DNA from: Hymenobacter sp. YIM 151858-1
GTDB taxonomy: Bacteria > Bacteroidota > Bacteroidia > Cytophagales > Hymenobacteraceae
Direction of reading: 5' to 3'
Assembly (NCBI RefSeq): GCF_025979705.1
Contig: NZ_CP110136.1
Coordinates: forward strand, 3,596,001 to 3,660,000
Length of the DNA: 64,000 nt
In this document: one piece after another, positions 8,467-17,612 of the stretch
Layout of the letters: each line of letters starts with the position of its first letter
Position numbering within the stretch: position 1 is the stretch's first letter
Translations under genes and position numbers: made by a program
Notes under the pieces: model-generated
Databases searched by the model: none
Told to the model about the DNA's origin: nothing
What the model saw: the letters and a program-made list of their open reading frames with translations, nothing else

Positions 8467-9612
8467 TTATTCGAACACCTTCACCACGAACACGAAGTCC
8501 TGCAGCTTGCGCAGCTGTTGCGGGCGCGATTGGCCGGCCAGCTGGTTTTGGCGCGGCACGTTGTAGCCCGGCGCAGCGCCCGCGGCCGAAAGCGAGTCGA
8601 CCAGGCGCATGAGGTACGACGACTTGGTGGCAAACGCGGCGCTTTGCACGTCCATCTGCCGCCCGCTAATTACGCCGATTAGGTTGCCGCGGTCATCGAG
8701 CACGGGGCCGCCCGAGTTGCCGGGGTTCACCGGAATACTGATCTGGTAAAAGCCCGAGTCGCCCTCGAAGCCGCTGCGGGCGCTCAGCGAACCTTCGCCG
8801 TACACCACGTCTTCGCGCGGGTAGCCCAGGGTGTATACCCGCTCGCCTAGGTCGGCCTGGCGGCGCTTAAAGGCATAGGGCAGGCGGCCAAAGCCCGTGA
8901 AGCGTGCATCGGTGATGCGCAGGATGGCCAGGTCGTGGGCCACATCGGTAAACACGGGCTGGGCGCGGTAGCGCTGCCGGTCGCGGCTTTCGATCAGCAG
9001 CGAGTCGGCCCCCTGAATCACGTGGTAGCTCGTCACGAGGTAGCCATCCGAGGTAAGGGCGAAGCCCGTACCGCTGAACTTACCCAGGTTGGGCTGCTCC
9101 GAGCCGGAGCGGGCGCCAATTTGGGTAATAGCCTGGTTCATGGTGCGCTGGTTTTTCTTGATGCGGTCTACCTCGCGGCGCAAGGTAGCGTAACCGTACA
9201 CCGAGGGCTGCTGGCGGGCTTTCCACCATTCCAAACCTAGGAGCGTGCTGAACACGGCCAGCACCGCCACGGCCGCCGCTACAGCCATGGTAGCGCGGTG
9301 GCCGTGCCAAAAATCGCGCAGCCACTGCTCGGTGCGCGAAATGTGCAGCACGGGCATTTCGGGCTTGCCCATATCCAGGGTGGTTTCCTGCTCGGCGTCG
9401 ATTTCGGCCTGCAGCCCGCGCAGCCGCTCGCTTAGGTGCAGCCGCTGCCCGTAGGCCTGCAGCGTGCCCGTAAGCTGCCGGAACTCGGCCAGGCGGCCTG
9501 CCAGCACTGGGTCGGCCGCAAGGCGCTGCTCCAGCTCGGCACGCGCCGGGGCCGGGAGCTCATTGCTGAGGTAGCTCTCGAACAGGGCGTAATAATCTGC
9601 TTCGGTCTTCAT
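8467..9612 (-). CDS. Membrane-anchored trypsin-like (DegP-type) serine protease with anti-sigma-like N-terminus
   Basis: 381 residues. Residues 1-105 are cytoplasmic and helical and begin YYALFESYLSNELP, like the start of many Bacteroidota anti-sigma proteins. One membrane segment lies at about 108-127, followed by a coiled stretch and an S1-type protease domain: His197 (TSYHV), Asp227 (AHDLAIL) and Ser300 (NPGNSGGPV). No PDZ domain is visible. The gene lies directly downstream of an ECF sigma factor in the same direction. The layout suggests a transmembrane regulator of that sigma factor fused to an extracytoplasmic protease, or a stress protease in its regulon. The family assignment is firm; the anti-sigma role is inference. 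Confidence 0.85.
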   Translation of the reverse strand: MKTEADYYALFESYLSNELPAPARAELEQRLAADPVLAGRLAEFRQLTGTLQAYGQRLHLSERLRGLQAEIDAEQETTLDMGKPEMPVLHISRTEQWLRDFWHGHRATMAVAAAVAVLAVFSTLLGLEWWKARQQPSVYGYATLRREVDRIKKNQRTMNQAITQIGARSGSEQPNLGKFSGTGFALTSDGYLVTSYHVIQGADSLLIESRDRQRYRAQPVFTDVAHDLAILRITDARFTGFGRLPYAFKRRQADLGERVYTLGYPREDVVYGEGSLSARSGFEGDSGFYQISIPVNPGNSGGPVLDDRGNLIGVISGRQMDVQSAAFATKSSYLMRLVDSLSAAGAAPGYNVPRQNQLAGQSRPQQLRKLQDFVFVVKVFE

Positions 9613-9669
9613 AACGGTAGGGCGGGCGTTGCTCCCGCCAGGAGGGAGAGAAAGAGGAGGTGCGTTTGC

Positions 9670-10257
9670 TTAGGAGAGCGGTTCTTCTTTGTACTGCTGA
9701 AAAAACAACTTCTTCAAACGCACGAGGCATTTGTACTTCTGATTCTTGGCGTTGTCGGCGTTGGTGTAGCCGTGTTCTGCCGTGAGTTCCTGCATGGACT
9801 TGTCGAGGAGGTAAAAGCCCTCCAGCAACGAGCGGCACGGCTCACCTAGGCGCAGCAGCGCTTCGCTCATCACGGCGAATTGCTGATCGCGCTGTTCGGC
9901 TTCGGCCAAATCGGCCTCGGCCCCCGTTTCGAGGTACGGCTCGTGGTCGTCGAGGCGGCCGCCGTAGCGACCCTTCTCGGCCAACCGCTTCAGCCACAAC
10001 CGGCGGCACACGGCGTAGAGGTACGTCTTGATCTGGCAGCTCAGCTCGAGCGTGCCCTCGCGTACTTTCTCGTAAAACACCATCACGCCCTCCTGGTAAA
10101 TGTCCTTGGCCTCGTCCTCGGTTCCGCTGTTTTGCATCACCAGGTGAATGACCATCGGCAGGTAGAGGCGGTACAGGTGTGCCAGTGCCCGGTCGTCGCC
10201 GCGGCGGATACCCGCCACCAGCTCCTCGTCGGTAATAGAAGGCTGTGCCTTGCCCAT
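9670..10257 (-). CDS. RNA polymerase ECF-type sigma-70 factor
   Basis: 195 residues. Region 2 spans about 20-95 (YRLYLPMVIHLV, then EAKDIYQEGVMVFYEKV) and region 4 about 125-190 (EALLRLGEPCRSLLEGFYL, SMQELTAEHGYTNADNAKN, then a basic CLVRLKKLF end). These are hallmarks of ECF sigma factors, which redirect RNA polymerase to stress or envelope promoters. It is 57 bases upstream of the membrane protease gene and probably co-transcribed with it. No cognate promoter motif could be read from one locus. Confidence 0.9.
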   Translation of the reverse strand: MGKAQPSITDEELVAGIRRGDDRALAHLYRLYLPMVIHLVMQNSGTEDEAKDIYQEGVMVFYEKVREGTLELSCQIKTYLYAVCRRLWLKRLAEKGRYGGRLDDHEPYLETGAEADLAEAEQRDQQFAVMSEALLRLGEPCRSLLEGFYLLDKSMQELTAEHGYTNADNAKNQKYKCLVRLKKLFFQQYKEEPLS

Positions 10258-10396
10258 GCGCAGTTACTCGTTCTTAATACTTTGCCTCCGCTGCGGTAAC
10301 CCAACAAATAAATTTTTTCTACCGACGGGTTACCTCTCTTGATCTACGGTATGAAGGGCGTTTTTCAGACCCAACATTTTCAAACTTACCACACAG

Positions 10397-10675
10397 ATGA
10401 AAAATCTGCTCAAAGTTGCCGCTCTGTTCGCTGTAGTAAGCCTCGCTTCGTGCGGTGGCGAGAAGGCTGCTGAGACCACCGAAGCTACCACCACCACCGA
10501 AACCACCACGGCTGAGACCACGGCTCCGGCTGCTGACGCTACGGCTGCTCCGGCTGATTCGGCTGCTGCTACCACCGAGGCTGGCGCTGCTGCCACGACC
10601 GAAGCTGGTGCTGCTGGTGCTGCTGGTGCTACCACCACTACCACCGAAGCTACCACCACCACTACCCAGCAGTAG
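10397..10675 (+). CDS. Thr/Ala-rich small lipoprotein
   Basis: 92 residues: signal with lipobox SLASC (Cys19), then a low-complexity tail made only of Thr, Ala, Glu and Gly with a few Asp, Pro and Ser, built from imperfect repeats (ETTTAETTA, AATTEAGAA). No folded domain is expected. Such tails often act as extracellular spacers or glycosylation targets (inference). Encoded by imperfect short DNA repeats (GCTACCACC units), so copy number could vary between strains. Ends at a strong terminator. Confidence 0.75.
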   Translation: MKNLLKVAALFAVVSLASCGGEKAAETTEATTTTETTTAETTAPAADATAAPADSAAATTEAGAAATTEAGAAGAAGATTTTTEATTTTTQQ

Positions 10676-10714
10676 TGAGGCCGGCCAGCCTGGCGCTGGC
10701 CTTGTGGCTTTCGG

Positions 10715-10756
10715 GCGGCCCGAGTTTCTTCGCAAAGAAACTCGGGCCGCTTTTTT
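10715..10756 (+). terminator. Terminator of the Thr/Ala-rich lipoprotein gene
   Basis: A perfect 16-bp stem (10715-10730 with 10735-10750), loop CGCA, followed by six T residues. Confidence 0.9.
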
Positions 10757-10843
10757 AGTGAAAGTGCTCAGCCTCAATGGTCGAGCTTAGCATATCTCAA
10801 GTTGTTGTGTATCTTGCCGCCGAGCACACTGCAACGATTATTT

Positions 10844-11050
10844 ATGTCTGATCTGGTTAGAGTACCAACAGAGCCGAGCAATGCGCTGGCCAACCCACAC
10901 CACACCTGCTGCCCCATTTTGGCCGATGCCCCGGAGCACGCCGAAGAGCCACAAGTGCTGGCCACCGCCAACGTGCTGCAAATAGGCAGCTACCTGGTAG
11001 GCGAGGCCCACGACCCCAAACTGGGCGGGCACCCTTACATTAAGTACTAA
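10844..11050 (+). CDS. Small protein of unknown function
   Basis: 68 residues from ATG 10844, starting MSDLVRVPTEPSNALANPHH and ending HPYIKY. It has a CC pair and several His residues in the first third and no signal peptide or membrane segment. A possible promoter box TATCTTGC lies about 33 bases upstream (one mismatch to TAnnTTTG). It fits between the terminator of the previous gene and the convergent membrane protein gene. I do not recognise it; reality is suggested by its place and ordinary composition only. Confidence 0.42.
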   Translation: MSDLVRVPTEPSNALANPHHTCCPILADAPEHAEEPQVLATANVLQIGSYLVGEAHDPKLGGHPYIKY

Positions 11051-11066
11051 TACCGCTGCGGTACCC

Positions 11067-12848
11067 CTAGCGTTTTTCATCGAGCCACAGAAAAGCTGCG
11101 GCTACCAGAAACAAACCGAAGAACCAGCCCGCGGGCCAAGACTCGTGGCGCTCGAGTGGGAGAGAAGAAGACGCTGCACCGGCGCGCCATTGTTGCGCTG
11201 CCGCGTAGCGGTCGGCGGCTTGCGGCGCAAGCCAATCGTGCGAATTGTACACAAAAAATGCACCGGCGGCCTGCCCCTGTGCCTCCACGGTATGCCAGCC
11301 CGTGCCGCTGGGCCAGTAGCTGCCCTGCCACACGCCGGGCCGGCCGGGGTGCTGGCCTAGGGCCAGCTGCACTGCCTTGCCCTCGGCATCGAGCACGCGC
11401 GTGCGGGCGGGGCGAGGGGCTGCGTAAGTAGTTAGCTGAAGCTCGGCAGGGTGGTGCGGTTGCGGCCAGGGCGCTGCCGCCCATTCAGCCGACATTTCGG
11501 TGGGGCGGGCAGCGGCCGTTAGCAGGCGACTCCAGTACCCATCGTAGGTGGCAGGGGTGCCGGCGAGCTGCCAGCGGTAGGTGTTGGAGGCGGTGCTTAC
11601 TACCACGGTGCCCCAACCCACGCGCTGGGCCGCCGCTACTACCTCGGTGGGGCGGGCGGCTGTAACCAACGCCTGCAGGCGAGCCGAAGGGCGCAGCAAC
11701 GCGGGCAGCAGGGTTTGGCCGCTGCCCATGGGCCAATACAGCTGCTGAGGCCGCTCGGCCACGGCGGCCGGGCGGCTTTGCAAAGCAAACTGCGCCCGGC
11801 CCGGCAGGCTACGCGGCAACTCTGCCGGGGCCAGCAGCACAACCCCCAGGCCATTGCCAGCCGCCGCACCTAGGGCGCGCGCCTCGGCCCCCGACAACGC
11901 ATTGAGTGCATCGGCATCGGCTACCAGCACATCGTGCGCGGCGAGCAGCGGGCCGGTTAGCTGGCCTAAGGCTACCTGGGCATGGTTGATATAACCGGTT
12001 TGCTGCAGCCCGCGGCCAACATTTACGCGCATGGCAACCCGGTGGCCTTGCTCGCCCAGGCGGGTTTTCAGCAGGTTGAACTCAAACGAAGGCGAGCCGG
12101 CGAGCAGCAGCACGCGCAGCGGGCGGGCGGCTTCTACCTGCGTGGGTACCGGCTCGGCGGCCAGCATGCTGCCTCCCTGCCGGGCCGAAAGCCGGGCGAG
12201 GAGCCGGCCGGTGCCCCGCGGGGTGTAGCTAAGCGCAAAAGCCCCGCTGCCCGCCTTCAACTGCACGGAGTCGCGCACGGCGCCCGCGGCCTCCAGGCGT
12301 ACCCAAACAGGCCCACTGCCCAGGTGGCTGAAGCTGCCCTCGACGCGCAACGGCGTGCCCAGCACGAGCTTGTGTGGCCAATTGCCGGTTTTGAAACCTG
12401 AAGCGCGGTAAGCATGCGGTAGCAGTGTTACCGATGCCGGCAATGCCGGCAAATCGGCTGCGGGCAGCCCTACGCCCAGCACGTGCAGCTGCCGTACCTG
12501 CGGGTAAGCCTCGGGCAACGCCGCCAACGACGATAAGCTTGCGGTATCGGCAGCGGGGCTACCGGTGCCGTAGCGCAACACGGGCACCGGACCTAGGGCG
12601 CGCAGCAGGCGTTGCAGGCTATCGGGCTGGTAGCGCTCGGTAAGTACAATGGCCGCATCGGGGGCGGCTACCGTTACGGCGCGCTGCGGCGGAAATGCGC
12701 TAAACCACAGTGCTGCCGCGGCAACCAAACCCGCTGCCAACCGGGCAATGCGGCGCCACCCTGAGTAGCGCAACGCCTGCCATACCAGCAAGCCCGCCAG
12801 CAACAGGCAAAGCAAAAGGTGCGCGTACGAGAGAGGCGTCGACATCAT
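11067..12848 (-). CDS. Membrane protein of the MoxR/BatA cluster
   Basis: 593 residues. Two membrane segments lie near the N-terminus (about 5-27 and 33-52), followed by a large extracytoplasmic region and one C-terminal segment (about 571-588, GWFFGLFLVAAAFLWL). The central part contains RVLLLAGSPSFEFNLLK and GYINHAQ, typical of large membrane proteins that follow BatA-like genes and carry a class I glutamine amidotransferase-like fold without catalytic residues. Last gene of the operon, 14 bases after the DUF4175 gene. Function unknown, probably envelope-related. Confidence 0.72.
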   Translation of the reverse strand: MMSTPLSYAHLLLCLLLAGLLVWQALRYSGWRRIARLAAGLVAAAALWFSAFPPQRAVTVAAPDAAIVLTERYQPDSLQRLLRALGPVPVLRYGTGSPAADTASLSSLAALPEAYPQVRQLHVLGVGLPAADLPALPASVTLLPHAYRASGFKTGNWPHKLVLGTPLRVEGSFSHLGSGPVWVRLEAAGAVRDSVQLKAGSGAFALSYTPRGTGRLLARLSARQGGSMLAAEPVPTQVEAARPLRVLLLAGSPSFEFNLLKTRLGEQGHRVAMRVNVGRGLQQTGYINHAQVALGQLTGPLLAAHDVLVADADALNALSGAEARALGAAAGNGLGVVLLAPAELPRSLPGRAQFALQSRPAAVAERPQQLYWPMGSGQTLLPALLRPSARLQALVTAARPTEVVAAAQRVGWGTVVVSTASNTYRWQLAGTPATYDGYWSRLLTAAARPTEMSAEWAAAPWPQPHHPAELQLTTYAAPRPARTRVLDAEGKAVQLALGQHPGRPGVWQGSYWPSGTGWHTVEAQGQAAGAFFVYNSHDWLAPQAADRYAAAQQWRAGAASSSLPLERHESWPAGWFFGLFLVAAAFLWLDEKR

Positions 12849-12862
12849 GCGGGTAAAGCTGG

Positions 12863-15085
12863 CTAGCGGCTAAGCTCTTGAAAGTAACGGCGCGACATAG
12901 AGCCCGCAGCCGGCCGCACCGGCGGCGCGGTGGGCACGGGAAGTAAGTTCGTGAGGGCGCGCTCTACCGTTGCCAAATCGGCGGCGCCGGGCTGCTGGCC
13001 CGCCCGCACTTGCTGCAGCACCTGGCGCCAGGCGCGCAGCGTTGCCAGCGAGGCGCCGGGTTGGTTAAGCGCTGCCTGGCTCAGGAGCGTACCCGCTGGT
13101 TGCAAGCGGCCCAGGTCGGTGGGGGCGGGGCGCTGGCCGGCGCGGTAAGCGGCTATTTGCGCCAGTGCCGCGCGCACGGCGGGTTGCGTAGCCGGCGGCG
13201 TGCGTTGGGCCTGGCGCGTGGGCACCTGCACCGCGCTTACGTCGCCCGAAAGGCGCTTTTCGGCCTCGGGCAACGGCGGCAGATCGACGCCGGATTTGCG
13301 CACGTACAGGCGGGTTTGCTGCTGCACTTCCTTCAGCAAGCGCAAAGCGCGGTACTCAAACGGCAGCGCTTCGTTCAGCTTAGCCAAGCGCAGGCGTAGC
13401 TCGGCCTCCCACATTTGGTTGAGCACGGCGCGCAGCTTGCTTTTTACCTGTGGCTCCAAGAAATCGGCGGTTTCTTCGTCCTCGTGCAGGTGCATGTAGG
13501 GCTGCGTCAGGGCCTCGGTGCTGGGGGCGCCTTCGCCGGCAATGGGCAGGTGCTCGTGGCCGTGGTCGTGGCCGTCGTCGTCGCTGTGCTTTTCTTCCTC
13601 AGCGGCTTCGCCTTCTTCGGCAATGGGCGGGCGCGTGGAGGTTTCGGTAATGCCTTTCTCCGATTCTTCGCCCAAAAACTTGCCGTAGCGCAGGCGCAGC
13701 ATCTTCTGGTCGTCGCCTAGATTGTTGGCGCGGCTTTGCAGCTCGGCAGCGGGCAGCTTGCGGCGCAGGGCAATCAGCTTTTCGGTATCGATGATGATCT
13801 GGCGCTGGCTGCGGAAGTACGCGGGCATCTGGTTGACGCCCAGCGAAATGGCAGCCGGACCGCTGGTGGCGCTTGTGTCTTCCCACTGCACCAGGGCGGC
13901 ATCGGTGCGGGCGCGGTGGCCGGCGTTGTCCCAGGCCTCGGCGTACACGTACAGCTCGTCGCCGTAGGTGAGGCCCAAAGCGGGCAGGCGCAGCGTAACG
14001 CTGCCCGTGTGCTGCCGGGGCTTGCTCCCTAGGGCCGCGCTCAAGTCGCGGATGTGCTCCGCGAACTTCACGCCCTCGCCCGAGCCTTGCGCAGTAGTAA
14101 CCACCAACCGGGCCCGCGCCAGGCCGTAGTCATCCTGCAGGGCCACGCGCACCGCCACTTCGGGGCGGCGGCCATATTCCACCAAAGTGTACGGCTTGGG
14201 CGAAGTCATTTTGAGGGTAGGGGCGCGGTCGGGCATCACCTCAATGACGTAGTCCTCCGACTCCTGCCCTGCAAAACGCACGCGGTAAATCGTTGATTTG
14301 CTGACGCGGTACTCGGCCACGTACTGGTTGGGCTGATTAGCCGCCGCCCGAAACGCCAGCGGACGCTGCCCGGCAATCAGCAGCTCCGAAGCCTTAGCCG
14401 GCTTATCGGTGCGCAGCGTCCAGCGAATGGTAGAGCCCTCGGGGCAGCGGAACGACAGCGCTTCGGGAGCAAAAGCGGCCTGGCGCGTGTAAGCCGGCGG
14501 CAGCACCTGCACGGTGGTGGCGAGCAGGCGCGGCGCGGCCGGCGCTTGCGCTGCCTGGGCCGTAGTGGCCGGAAACTGCAGCTGCAACCTAGGCGCTGTT
14601 GGTTGCACTTGGGCTGCGGGCCACAACCACAGCGCTACACCTAGGGCAGCCAAGCCAATGGCCACGCCGGACCTAGGTGCCCACGGCACCCGCAGCGCCG
14701 TGGAGAGCGGCAAATGCAGCAGGCGCTCGGCAACGCGCTCCTGTTGCAGCTTGGCCAAAAAGCCATCGGGTTCGGATAGCAGCAGACCGGTGCTGTCTTC
14801 CAGCTCCGGAAAGTGCCGATCGAGGCGTTGCGCGAGGTGCTCGGTGCCAAAGCCTCGCAAATGCCACAGCGCCACCACCAGCAGGCCCAGTGCCGCCACG
14901 CCCACGCCCAGCCACAGCGCCCGGCTTTGCGGCCAATGGTGCGCCGCGCCTAGCAAAGCCAGCAATGCGCCCGCGCCAATCAGGCCAATCGAGAGGGCCA
15001 CACGCCCTAGGTGCTGGCGCCGCACGCGGGCCAAATGGGCTTGTGCCTCCGCTACGTGCGAATGGTGCTCCTGAACGTGGCTCAT
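12863..15085 (-). CDS. DUF4175 family protein
   Basis: 740 residues from ATG 15085, which overlaps the stop of the upstream BatA gene as ATGA. N-terminal MSHVQEHHSHVAEAQ leads to two membrane segments (about 30-50 and 55-75), then the large DUF4175 region with AQRLDRHFPELEDSTGLLL, EDYVIEVMPDRAPTLKM and RARLVVTTAQG, and a C-terminal helical part. A charged His/Asp/Glu linker (HSDDDGHDHGHEH, about 495-510) could bind metal; that is speculation. Such proteins recur next to MoxR/DUF58/BatA genes in Bacteroidota; biochemical role unknown. Confidence 0.85.
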   Translation of the reverse strand: MSHVQEHHSHVAEAQAHLARVRRQHLGRVALSIGLIGAGALLALLGAAHHWPQSRALWLGVGVAALGLLVVALWHLRGFGTEHLAQRLDRHFPELEDSTGLLLSEPDGFLAKLQQERVAERLLHLPLSTALRVPWAPRSGVAIGLAALGVALWLWPAAQVQPTAPRLQLQFPATTAQAAQAPAAPRLLATTVQVLPPAYTRQAAFAPEALSFRCPEGSTIRWTLRTDKPAKASELLIAGQRPLAFRAAANQPNQYVAEYRVSKSTIYRVRFAGQESEDYVIEVMPDRAPTLKMTSPKPYTLVEYGRRPEVAVRVALQDDYGLARARLVVTTAQGSGEGVKFAEHIRDLSAALGSKPRQHTGSVTLRLPALGLTYGDELYVYAEAWDNAGHRARTDAALVQWEDTSATSGPAAISLGVNQMPAYFRSQRQIIIDTEKLIALRRKLPAAELQSRANNLGDDQKMLRLRYGKFLGEESEKGITETSTRPPIAEEGEAAEEEKHSDDDGHDHGHEHLPIAGEGAPSTEALTQPYMHLHEDEETADFLEPQVKSKLRAVLNQMWEAELRLRLAKLNEALPFEYRALRLLKEVQQQTRLYVRKSGVDLPPLPEAEKRLSGDVSAVQVPTRQAQRTPPATQPAVRAALAQIAAYRAGQRPAPTDLGRLQPAGTLLSQAALNQPGASLATLRAWRQVLQQVRAGQQPGAADLATVERALTNLLPVPTAPPVRPAAGSMSRRYFQELSR

Positions 15086-16632
15086 GTGGCGGTGGCGGTT
15101 GAAGTTCGACGACGAGCCACCAGCCGCTCCAGGCCAAACAGCAGGCCGGCGGCCAGGGCTACCCACGGCTGCAAATCGGCGTGGCGGGTGGTAGGCCGCA
15201 GGCTTTTCGCGGGCGTATCGGCCGGGGCGGAGGCCAGTACCTGCGCGGCATCGAGCTGGCGGTAATCGGTAGCAGCGCCTAGGTGAGTATCCGGGGCCAG
15301 GAGGTTGAGCAGCACTTCGGGCAGTTGGCCATCGGTAGGCAGGCTGCTCCACTGCGGGTGCACGCGCGTGCGTAGGCTATACTCCGCCCCGCGGCCTATT
15401 GGCTGACGCACGAGTAACGGCTGCCCCGCGGCATCCTGCCACAGCACCTGGCTTTGGGCACCTAGGGAAGTAGTAGCCGCGCGGCGGAAGAGCTGAGCGG
15501 CGGTAGCGTAAGGACTCGGGCTGAAGCTGGTAGTTACTGCTTGTGCCTGTGGGCCGGCCGTTTTCAACAAGTTCAGGCCGTGTTTTACCTGCTCGCGCAC
15601 GGCGGCCGGGGCCGGCGAGTTGCTCAGCCAAATCAGCCAATCGAGCGAATCGGTTGGAGGTGTAGAGCTTACCTGCAGCTGCAAGCCCGCCGGGAAAGCC
15701 GAGGCGGCTGCACGCAACGCCGCGCGTACGTAGCGGGCGTCTTCGGCATGAGTTTTAGCATCGAAGTAAACAGCTACCCGAAGCGGCTGCTGTACCAATA
15801 CATTAGGCTGAGAGCTTGGTTTGGTCGAATCTGCTTGTTCCGGCTTCACAACAAGCTGCTTGCCCTGCTTCACCAACTGCAAGGCAGGCAGTTCGGGCAC
15901 CGTAAGCGTGTGCGGCAGCTGCGCGGGCCAAGCCTGGCGGTAGTTGCGGTAGGTGGTGCGCGCGCCGCTGCCGTAGCCAATTACCAGCCGGAGCGAATCG
16001 GGCGTAGGCCGCACGGCTGCTTGCAGCCACTCGCCGCTATCGGCAGCAGCGGGCACGGTTTGCCAGCGCACCCGCGCGGGCAGCAGCGGGCGAGTGCCCC
16101 GAAAGTGCCGGGTTTCGGCGGTGGTGTAGATGCGTAGCGGGCGGTTCGGAAAGCTATTGGCCGCTTGGGCAGCGCGTGCCCAGTACCATTCGGAAGAGGG
16201 TTGCTGATCAGTGACAGCTGTTGCGGCCTGAGGCAACGAATCGGGCAGTAGCCGGAACCCAGCGCCCAGGTAGCGCAGCTCGGCGCCGCTGCGGCGGAGC
16301 GAGTCGAGCGTGGGCAGCAGCACGGGCCACGCCGGCGAGGCCAGCACGCTTGGGCTTAGCAGTACTTGCGGGCGGAGCGGCGGGGCGGGTTGGCTCCACC
16401 TAGGGCCGGCCACGGCCAACGGCAGCAGCCCGAGCAAAGCCAGGCGTAGCAGCAGCAAAGGCCACTGCGTAAGGTGCAGCTGCCGCATGCGGCGGTTGGC
16501 GCCCGGTGTCAGCCAGCGCAATGCCCCAACCGGCACCACCCGGCCGGGGCGGCGGTTCCAGAGGTGGATGGCCAGCGGCACCAGCAACCCGGCAAGGGCA
16601 AGCAAGGCAGCAGGATGGGCGAAGGTGAGCAA
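15082..16632 (-). CDS. BatA N-terminal domain membrane protein
   Basis: 516 residues. Starts MLTFAHPAALLALAGLLVPL followed by AIHLWNRRPGRVVPVGALRW, the classic BatA N-terminal domain with two membrane helices (about 6-24 and 58-77). The middle is a von Willebrand/Rossmann-like extracytoplasmic region (LRVAVYFDAKTHAEDARYV), and a last helix lies near 488-506. No MIDAS motif is evident, so it differs from VWA-carrying BatA. Translationally coupled to the DUF4175 gene by a 4-base overlap. Thought to act with MoxR in envelope complex assembly or stress tolerance (family knowledge). Confidence 0.85.
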   Translation of the reverse strand: MLTFAHPAALLALAGLLVPLAIHLWNRRPGRVVPVGALRWLTPGANRRMRQLHLTQWPLLLLRLALLGLLPLAVAGPRWSQPAPPLRPQVLLSPSVLASPAWPVLLPTLDSLRRSGAELRYLGAGFRLLPDSLPQAATAVTDQQPSSEWYWARAAQAANSFPNRPLRIYTTAETRHFRGTRPLLPARVRWQTVPAAADSGEWLQAAVRPTPDSLRLVIGYGSGARTTYRNYRQAWPAQLPHTLTVPELPALQLVKQGKQLVVKPEQADSTKPSSQPNVLVQQPLRVAVYFDAKTHAEDARYVRAALRAAASAFPAGLQLQVSSTPPTDSLDWLIWLSNSPAPAAVREQVKHGLNLLKTAGPQAQAVTTSFSPSPYATAAQLFRRAATTSLGAQSQVLWQDAAGQPLLVRQPIGRGAEYSLRTRVHPQWSSLPTDGQLPEVLLNLLAPDTHLGAATDYRQLDAAQVLASAPADTPAKSLRPTTRHADLQPWVALAAGLLFGLERLVARRRTSTATAT

Positions 16633-16693
16633 AGCTGGCGGAATAAGCAGGTAACAGACGCGAGGGCCCTAGGTAAGGATGCGTGCCGCGGGG

Positions 16694-17575
16694 TTAAGCA
16701 GGGGCACCCTGGCGGCGGCGCAGCACCTGGCGTAGGGCCTGAGCGGGCGGCTCGTCGGTAAGCAGGCGGTAGTAATCGAGGCCGTGGCCGCGCACCGATT
16801 GCTCAGTGCGGCGCAGCCAATCCTCGAGCTGCCGCTGGTACTCGGGGCGCTGCGCGGGGTCGAGCTGCAGGCGCTGGCCGGTTTCGAGGTCTTCGAGGGT
16901 AGCGGCGGCGGGGTAATCCAGGGTCAGCTCGTTGGGCGCGAGCAGGTGCAGCACCATCACCTCGCCGCCGGCGGCGCGCAGGTGCGTGAGTATTTGCTCG
17001 AGCTGGGAGCCTTCCTCCAGGTCGTATAAGTCGCTCAGCACCACGGTTACCGTAGCGCCTTGCCGCCCAAACAGCGGCGCAAGGGTGGGCACTCCCGGCA
17101 ACGAGCCCGCGGCCTGCACGGCACCTAGGGCGTGGTACAAACGCTGCAGCTGGCCGGCATCGGAGCGGGGCGGCACGGTTTGCAAACCAGTGGCCTGCAC
17201 CGCGTACAAGCCCACGGCATCGCCTTGTTGCTGCGCCACGTAGGCCAGGCCGGCCAGCAGCAGGCGCGCGTAATCGAGCTTGCGCACGCCGGCGCTGTCG
17301 GGGTGGTTCATGGAGGCGCTGGCATCGAGTACCAGCCGCACGGTCAGGCGCGTATCCACATCCGACTCGCGGATGTAGTAGCGGTCGGAGCGGGCGGCCA
17401 GGCGCCAGTCGAGGCGGCGCAGGTCGTCGCCGGGTTGGTAGGGGCGGTACTGGCTGAACTCCATGCCCGCGCCGCGCCGGCGGCTGGGGTGCAGGCCGGC
17501 CTGCCCGCCCTCGGCAATCAGGCGGGCCACCAGGGGCAGGTTGCGCAGGGCAAGCAAATCGGCCGCACTCAGCAT
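16694..17575 (-). CDS. DUF58 domain protein (VWA-like)
   Basis: 293 residues. The DUF58 signature lies at 32-57 (RRRGAGMEFSQYRPY then GDDLRRLDW), followed by a VWA-like domain with a partial MIDAS DASAS at 84-88. Proteins of this type are standard partners of MoxR AAA+ ATPases, which remodel VWA proteins. It starts 16 bases after the MoxR stop. The 61-base gap to the BatA gene contains a CCTAGG. Confidence 0.9.
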   Translation of the reverse strand: MLSAADLLALRNLPLVARLIAEGGQAGLHPSRRRGAGMEFSQYRPYQPGDDLRRLDWRLAARSDRYYIRESDVDTRLTVRLVLDASASMNHPDSAGVRKLDYARLLLAGLAYVAQQQGDAVGLYAVQATGLQTVPPRSDAGQLQRLYHALGAVQAAGSLPGVPTLAPLFGRQGATVTVVLSDLYDLEEGSQLEQILTHLRAAGGEVMVLHLLAPNELTLDYPAAATLEDLETGQRLQLDPAQRPEYQRQLEDWLRRTEQSVRGHGLDYYRLLTDEPPAQALRQVLRRRQGAPA

Positions 17576-17576
17576 T

Positions 17577-17612
17577 TTTAATTGATAATTATTAATTATT
17601 AATTGATAATTC
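17577..17612. repeat. AT-rich repeat overlapping the end of the MoxR gene
   Basis: A tract made of ATAATT/ATTAATT units (near-palindromic AATTATTAATTATTAATT) in otherwise very GC-rich DNA. It supplies the last codons and stop of the MoxR gene and the gap to DUF58. A closely related tract lies at 55069-55102. Possibly a dispersed intergenic repeat or an RNA-processing or slippage site. Confidence 0.5.
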
